Below, one piece after another: positions 6,745 through 10,133 of a DNA stretch of 10,133 nucleotides. The position numbers were made by a program, and so were the translations under genes. The notes below the pieces were generated by a model, which saw only the letters and a list, made by a program, of their open reading frames with translations, was not told the origin of the DNA and ran no database searches. This DNA is from Vulcanimicrobiota bacterium (GTDB lineage: Bacteria > Vulcanimicrobiota > Vulcanimicrobiia > Vulcanimicrobiales > Vulcanimicrobiaceae), in contig JAFAQW010000179.1 of the NCBI GenBank assembly GCA_019245995.1, positions 1 through 10,133 on the forward strand. Reading direction: 5' to 3'. Numbering within the stretch: position 1 is the first letter of the stretch; the number at the start of each line of letters is the position of its first letter.

Positions 6745-6751
6745 GAGGAGG
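6745..6751 (+). promoter_or_regulatory. Ribosome binding site deciding the Gly-rich lipoprotein start
   Basis: GAGGAGG lies 6 bases before the GTG at 6758. It favours that GTG over the upstream ATG at 6731 and leaves a standard lipoprotein signal at the N-terminus. Confidence 0.65.
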
Positions 6752-6757
6752 TTGGTG

Positions 6758-7669
6758 GTGAGGCTTGCGACTTTTCGTTTTACCGCGCTGTCAGTTTGCG
6801 CGACGTCGGCCCTGCTAAGCGCCTGTAGCGCCGGGCCCGGACCACCGCCACCAGGATATGCGACCGCCGGACCGATGGCGCAGCCCCCGCATCAACGCAC
6901 GTTTCAGTACACGGGGACGATTCAAAAGTGGGAAGTACCGGCGAACGTGCATAGCCTTACGGTGGTGGCACTCGGGGCGTCGGGGAATCCCGTCAACGGC
7001 TATTGTTCAGAGCTCGAGTTCGGGGGGCGGGTGTTTGCGGTCATACCCGTGACTCCGCACACCCGGTTGCTGGTTTACGTCGGCGGCGAAAGCGGTTCCG
7101 CGCTAGGCGGCTTTAACGGCGGAGGTGCCGGCGGCGGCCCGTATGCCGGCGGAGGCGGCGGAGCGTCTGACGTGCGGGTACCTCCAGGAGGACTCGACGA
7201 TCGCATCATCGTGTCGGGCGGCGGGGGCGGACCCGGGGGAAACATCGTGCTCCCCGGTTGGAGCTGCGGCGGAGCCGGAGGCGGCGTCGTTGGCGGTGAC
7301 GGGCATCCTGGTACCTACGCGGGCGGGGCAGGCGGCGGCTTTGGTGGACGGCAACGCAGGGGCGGCGTCGGCGGCAGCGCGGGGCAAGGCCAATATGGCA
7401 GCGGCGTCCGAGGCAAACGCGGACATTTCGGCATTGGCGGAGCCGGCGGAGTCAGCGGATCCAGCACGTATGAGGGCGGCGGCGGTGGCGGTGGTGGCTA
7501 CTACGGTGGCGGCGGTGGCGGAAGCGGCGCGCCGAGCGCCTTTTACAACAACGGCGGCGGTGGCGGCGGCGGAGGCTCTTCGTATGTCGAGCCGAGCGCG
7601 ACGCGCGTTCAATATTGGCAGAACTGGCACACGGCAAAAGGTAACGGCCTGGTCGTCTTCAGTTGGTAA
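6758..7669 (+). CDS. Glycine-rich lipoprotein with ALK/LTK-type Gly_rich domain
   Basis: This is a 303-residue lipoprotein. From the GTG start, a signal peptide ends in lipobox LLSAC, so Cys23 is lipidated, followed by a Pro/Gly linker. Residues about 47-112 (TFQYTGTIQKWEVPANVHSL, TVVALGASG, FGGRVFAVIPVTPHTRLLVYVGG) form a beta-rich part. Long oligoglycine stretches follow, broken by GGGASDVRV, RIIVSGGGGGPGG, GHFGIGGAGG and GGGGGGGSSYV. This order, with GGxGGGxSxV and DRIIVAGGGGG elements, is that of the Gly_rich family (Pfam Gly_rich, related to the glycine-rich domain of ALK/LTK receptors), where glycine runs pack as polyglycine II helices. Here it would be a surface-anchored, rigid sheet-like module. 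Its partner is unknown. It may be co-regulated with the divergent Gly/Tyr-rich gene. Confidence 0.85.
   Translation: MRLATFRFTALSVCATSALLSACSAGPGPPPPGYATAGPMAQPPHQRTFQYTGTIQKWEVPANVHSLTVVALGASGNPVNGYCSELEFGGRVFAVIPVTPHTRLLVYVGGESGSALGGFNGGGAGGGPYAGGGGGASDVRVPPGGLDDRIIVSGGGGGPGGNIVLPGWSCGGAGGGVVGGDGHPGTYAGGAGGGFGGRQRRGGVGGSAGQGQYGSGVRGKRGHFGIGGAGGVSGSSTYEGGGGGGGGYYGGGGGGSGAPSAFYNNGGGGGGGGSSYVEPSATRVQYWQNWHTAKGNGLVVFSW
7476..7580. repeat. GGC/GGT codon runs of the Gly_rich domain
   Basis: Three runs of GGC/GGT/GGA codons (about 7476-7497, 7504-7524 and 7551-7575) encode 6-9 consecutive glycines each. They are in frame and separated by YY, SGAPSAF and NN residues, so this is coding low complexity. 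Confidence 0.6.
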
Positions 7670-7670
7670 C

Positions 7671-7735
7671 CTAAAAAGCTCTTGCGCGCGTCATTTGCGA
7701 CGCATTCAGCGGCGGCGGGAGCGCGTAGGAAGAGC
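7671..7735 (-). terminator. Possible terminator of the propeller-XRE unit
   Basis: Read on the minus strand, GCTCTT pairs with AAGAGC and CGCGC with GCGCG across a small internal loop, with a further GCGTC/GACGC hairpin inside, followed directly by TTTTTAG. It lies about 157 bases past the XRE stop and just beyond the stop of the convergent Gly-rich gene. The stem is interrupted, so this is moderate evidence only. Confidence 0.4.
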
Positions 7736-7825
7736 AAAAATCCCAGCGTACAAACGCCGAAAAATACGAGGCGATGAGACAGAAACGCCACGGACGGTAT
7801 GTTAGCCGCCGCTACCTACCGTATC

Positions 7826-7990
7826 ATGAGATACTCGTATCGACTTCGAAGCGACTCGAACATGTGGCAGCGCAAAATTTGGCAAGATGAGTTACGAAGC
7901 CACCCGCGTTCGCACGTCATCGTGCGCGATGGCGAGCTCTACGAGACGCACAACCTCGCGGGCTCCGAGAGCCCGAACGAGGAGGTTTAA
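7826..7990 (+). CDS. Possible small protein of unknown function
   Basis: This is an open frame of 54 codons, with alternative ATGs at 7799 and 7862. It is polar and matches no family I recognise; the readable core is KIWQDEL, RSHVIVRDGELYETHNLAG and an acidic end. From 7895 to 7987, 27 of 31 codons end in G or C. That is better than the 22 of 32 for the XRE frame on the opposite strand across the same bases, and is the main reason to list it. No good Shine-Dalgarno precedes any of the three starts. The stretch 7670-7825 before it holds no other gene I can support. Confidence 0.25.
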   Translation: MRYSYRLRSDSNMWQRKIWQDELRSHPRSHVIVRDGELYETHNLAGSESPNEEV

Positions 7991-8326
7991 TGCGACGTCA
8001 CAGTCCCCCAGCCGCTGTGGCATGACGGCCAGCATGCCGTCGGCGCACTGTCGCCGCAAGGCGTGCGTCCGATCAGTAACTCCAGCTGCGGCATTGAGCA
8101 GCGCGGTTTCATCGGGCGCTAAGTGGAGGGCCAGCGCGAGCGACGCGACGGTCCTGGGGCGAGGCCGCCGGCGTTCTCCACGCTCGAGCGTGCTGATGGC
8201 CTCGACGCTTAAGTTTGCGCGCTCGGCTAGATCCTGCTGCGTTATTCCGGCTCTGTGCCGAAACTGATGGAGCAGCGATCCGAACCGCTGAAGCCGTTCC
8301 ATTGATTGCATGGCGACGACCGTCAT
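7892..8326 (-). CDS. XRE-family helix-turn-helix regulator
   Basis: This is a 144-residue predicted DNA-binding protein. Residues about 12-82 form a full XRE HTH: FGSLLHQFRHRAGITQQDLA, then NLSVEAISTLERGERRRPRP and TVASLALALHLAPDETALLNAA. That exact style is typical of the N-terminal domain of large ATPase/TPR regulators (AfsR/LuxR-like), but here only about 60 residues of unrecognised sequence follow. It may be a stand-alone or truncated form. The ATG at 8326 overlaps the stop of a 10-codon leader ORF (ATGA); in-frame ATGs at 8311 and 8302 are alternatives, and none has its own Shine-Dalgarno. It is 49 bases downstream of the propeller lipoprotein on the same strand and probably cotranscribed. 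The 3' end is antisense to the possible small ORF at 7826-7990. Confidence 0.85.
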   Translation of the reverse strand: MTVVAMQSMERLQRFGSLLHQFRHRAGITQQDLAERANLSVEAISTLERGERRRPRPRTVASLALALHLAPDETALLNAAAGVTDRTHALRRQCADGMLAVMPQRLGDCDVALNLLVRALGAREVVRLVELAIAHDDVRTRVAS

Positions 8327-8355
8327 GGCTGCACCGCGAAGCCTAACCCGTTCAT
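8323..8355 (-). CDS. Ten-codon leader ORF coupled to the XRE gene
   Basis: ATG at 8355 encodes MNGLGFAVQP and stops with TGA, sharing ATGA with the XRE start at 8326. It has the only good Shine-Dalgarno in this gap, AGGAGC at 8361-8366, 5 bases before the ATG. This suggests that ribosomes load here and re-initiate at the regulator. The peptide has no run of a single amino acid that would suggest classical attenuation. Confidence 0.45.
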   Translation of the reverse strand: MNGLGFAVQP

Positions 8356-8360
8356 TATTT

Positions 8361-8366
8361 GCTCCT
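8361..8366 (-). promoter_or_regulatory. Ribosome binding site of the leader ORF
   Basis: AGGAGC on the minus strand lies 5 bases before the ATG at 8355. The surrounding bases are nearly the same as at the propeller lipoprotein start (20 of 22). Confidence 0.6.
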
Positions 8367-8375
8367 ATGCAACCA

Positions 8376-9362
8376 CTATTTGCTGATAGCCACGCCGTAC
8401 GCAGCCACCAGGTTGCCGATGGACTTGTACGGATCGCCGCCGGCCGGATATTTGTACAAAAGGACTGAGCCCGAAGGGCAAAGCGCTGCTCCGCGATACG
8501 CCAACTCCTGACCGCAGTAGCGTCCATTCGTCAAGGGCGTGGTGCCGGTTACCGTTGCAGTCGTGCCTTTAACAGCAATTTGATAGATCGTCGCGCTACT
8601 ACCCGATCCACTGTCGCCAATCCACAGCCCGTGGTCGAAGCCGACGCCGCCCGGGTAGCTGATCGTGCCGCCGGTGAGCGTGAGGTCCGTGAACTTTTTG
8701 TGTGCGAATGCAGCGAGCTGGTATGCGCCGCTGTTGAATTTTTGACCGACCACGTACAGCGTATCGTTGTGGTAATAAAGGAAATACTCGTTCACCGAGT
8801 TCGGGTCCGCATATACCTTTGGTGTGCCTTTGGCGTGTTTGTAGATCGAAACGCTCCCGGGGCCGCCGCTAAGAGTTTCTAAGTTCGCTACAGCCAGATC
8901 GCCAGACTCAGGGTCAACGGCGCAACCGTATGAAGCTTGGCCCGGATCGTTTAAGGTGGCGATGATCGTCGTACCGCCGTGCGCGTATTCCACTATCTGC
9001 GAATTTAAGTCCGTAATCCAGACATTGCCGTCCCGGTCGGAGCACTCGCCAAACGGCGTCGTCGCTATGCCGGTGAGCGTCCCCTTAAGTTTGCCCTCCG
9101 GATACGAATAGACGTACACGTCATCCGTTTGCTCGTCGCCAACATACAGCAGCGTTTTATGTTTGGCGTCGCGGCTCATCCACGACCGGCCGCGAGCGCG
9201 TTGCTGGTTCAGGCCGTTCGATGCACGCAGCCGGGAAGAGGACGCACCCATTGTCTGACCTGCACCGACGCCCGGGGGCAGCGCTCTGGTGCCGGTACAT
9301 GCGCCCAGTACCGTAACCGCCGCGATAGCGGCAGCGTAGCGAGAAATAGCAAAGGCGTTCAT
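8376..9362 (-). CDS. Beta-propeller lipoprotein
   Basis: This 328-residue surface lipoprotein has ATG at 9362 with Shine-Dalgarno GGAGC 7 bases upstream. The signal peptide (1-21) ends in lipobox VLGAC, so Cys22 is lipidated, followed by a Ser/Arg/Gly linker to about 66. The rest reads as irregular beta-propeller blades: TLLYVGDEQTDDVYVYSYPEG (70-90), FGECSDRDGNVWITD, IVEYAHGG, YGCAVDPESGDLAVANLE, DTLYVVGQ, PGGVGFDHGLWIGDSG, ELAYRGAALCPSGSVLLYKYPAGG and AYGVAISK. It is related in style to the NHL lipoprotein at 325-1362 but is more divergent. Several cysteines (C107, C146 region and two near the end) could form disulfides. Ligand unknown. It precedes the XRE regulator in a likely two-gene unit. 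Confidence 0.87.
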   Translation of the reverse strand: MNAFAISRYAAAIAAVTVLGACTGTRALPPGVGAGQTMGASSSRLRASNGLNQQRARGRSWMSRDAKHKTLLYVGDEQTDDVYVYSYPEGKLKGTLTGIATTPFGECSDRDGNVWITDLNSQIVEYAHGGTTIIATLNDPGQASYGCAVDPESGDLAVANLETLSGGPGSVSIYKHAKGTPKVYADPNSVNEYFLYYHNDTLYVVGQKFNSGAYQLAAFAHKKFTDLTLTGGTISYPGGVGFDHGLWIGDSGSGSSATIYQIAVKGTTATVTGTTPLTNGRYCGQELAYRGAALCPSGSVLLYKYPAGGDPYKSIGNLVAAYGVAISK

Positions 9363-9468
9363 TGTTTGCTCCGATGCGAGTGGCGAGTGTCGCTTTGGCC
9401 CTAGAATAATGCTCCGACCTCATTTGGTGGAGTATCTTTCGGTATACGCTGTGGAAACTGCCGAGTCG

Positions 9469-10133
9469 CTAGACGGCCTTTTGGCGGGTTAGTAGCGTGA
9501 CGAATGCCGCGACCGCCCCGTTCGCGAGGAGGGCGAGCAACCCCGGATTGACGCCCCACGGCGTCAGGTTCATCGCGGCAAGGGGAATGCCGATGCCAAG
9601 GCCGACCGCGATGCCCGCCCCCACGGCCACGGCCGTGACTCGGGGCCAGAAAAATGCCGCGAACGCGCCGGGCGCGAATTGCGCGACGCCGTTGAAGTAC
9701 AGCAATAACAATTCCGCGATCGTACGCCGCGCCGTCAACCATAGGCCAAGCGCGAGCAAGGCGACCATCACGACCAATATCCGCGTTAGCATCGTGCGCG
9801 CGGCGTCGCTTCTTACAATCCCAAAGAGGTCGCCCGCGATGTTTTTCGTGACGACGCTTGCGCCTGCAAGCAGCAGGGCCGATGCCGGGATGAGCGCAGC
9901 GAGCGCTCCGGCACCGGCGATTATGCCAAGCGCCCACGGCGGATAGTACTGCTGCACGAGCAGTAGGAACGACTGATCGACCGCGGCGCCTTTTAAGCCA
10001 GCATGAACCAGGGAGGCTGCGAAACCGGCAAACATCATCAGCGGCAAGAAGGCCATGTAGAGCGGCAGCAGCATGGCATTGCGGCGAATGGTATCGCCGC
10101 TGCGCGCGCTGTAAATCGCCTGCCATGCGGAGG
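9469..10133 (-). CDS. Sodium:solute symporter (SSS family), C-terminal part
   Basis: These are the last 220 residues of an integral membrane transporter whose start lies beyond the right edge. SAWQAIYSARSGDTIRRNA then LPLYMAFLPLMMFAGFAA is the loop and helix seen in SSS transporters. YYPPWALGIIAGAGALAALIPASALLLAGASVVTKNIAGDLF matches the conserved core helix around the second sodium site, and the ALIPAS variant resembles the monocarboxylate/pyruvate-type (MctP-like) branch. Further spans are at roughly 9740-9800, 9600-9690 and 9480-9580. Substrate is inferred from family only. The 106 bases between this stop and the propeller lipoprotein start show no terminator hairpin I could identify. Confidence 0.88.
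   Translation of the reverse strand, partial: SAWQAIYSARSGDTIRRNAMLLPLYMAFLPLMMFAGFAASLVHAGLKGAAVDQSFLLLVQQYYPPWALGIIAGAGALAALIPASALLLAGASVVTKNIAGDLFGIVRSDAARTMLTRILVVMVALLALGLWLTARRTIAELLLLYFNGVAQFAPGAFAAFFWPRVTAVAVGAGIAVGLGIGIPLAAMNLTPWGVNPGLLALLANGAVAAFVTLLTRQKAV

Noticed and set aside
7770..7789. GATGAG...GAAAC resembling a hammerhead ribozyme core between GGCG and CGCC
   Set aside because: The invariant CUGANGA is not present (GCGATGA instead) and there is no third stem.
7609..7791. Minus-strand frame of 60 codons starting with a signal-peptide-like stretch ending in APAAAE
   Set aside because: GTG start without a ribosome site, overlaps the end of the Gly-rich gene, contains the likely terminator, and the supposed mature part is too short and unrecognisable. 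It might be gene debris.
7103..7805. Ala-rich open frames on both strands across the Gly_rich gene
   Set aside because: Off-frame reading of GGC/GCC-type repeats gives long alanine-rich shadows; the glycine frame has the signal peptide and family motifs.

Overview
The window is high-GC bacterial DNA, apparently chromosomal. Four features suggest a diderm outside the Proteobacteria: three lipoproteins with clear lipoboxes, a Gram-positive/actinobacterial-type LexA operator, many genes without an obvious Shine-Dalgarno sequence, and abundant NHL/beta-propeller surface lipoproteins. A Candidatus Eremiobacterota (WPS-2)-like soil bacterium fits best, but that is an impression from protein style and no marker gene is present.

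Layout. (1) 1-3384: an SOS mutagenesis cassette on the minus strand (imuA, imuB, and the first 81 codons of dnaE2/imuC). It carries an 18-bp perfect LexA palindrome just upstream of imuA, and a plus-strand NHL-repeat lipoprotein gene sits between imuB and dnaE2. (2) 3405-5593: a minus-strand redox/repair group with the order msrB, an orphan ModA/WtpA-like binding protein whose signal peptide is encoded inside the end of msrB, and a glutathionyl-hydroquinone reductase. (3) 5660-5859: a tiny two-helix PLDc_N-like membrane protein ending in a strong hairpin. (4) 5881-7669: a divergent pair of exported glycine-rich proteins, one Gly/Tyr-rich (minus) and one lipoprotein with an ALK/LTK-type Gly_rich domain (plus). 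(5) 7826-9362: a beta-propeller lipoprotein followed by an XRE regulator. The regulator appears to be translated by coupling to a 10-codon leader ORF, and a small possible plus-strand gene lies antisense to its 3' end. (6) 9469-10133: the C-terminal part of a sodium:solute symporter.

How the genes work together. DNA damage should cleave LexA and release imuA-imuB; ImuB recruits DnaE2 to the beta clamp for translesion synthesis. msrB and the hydroquinone reductase both counter oxidative or quinone damage. The remaining genes mostly serve the cell envelope. No CRISPR array, rRNA, tRNA, IS element or complete defence system is visible. The oddest items are the interrupted imu cassette, the ImuB that seems to lack its fingers region, the msrB/binding-protein overlap, and the leader ORF before the XRE gene.
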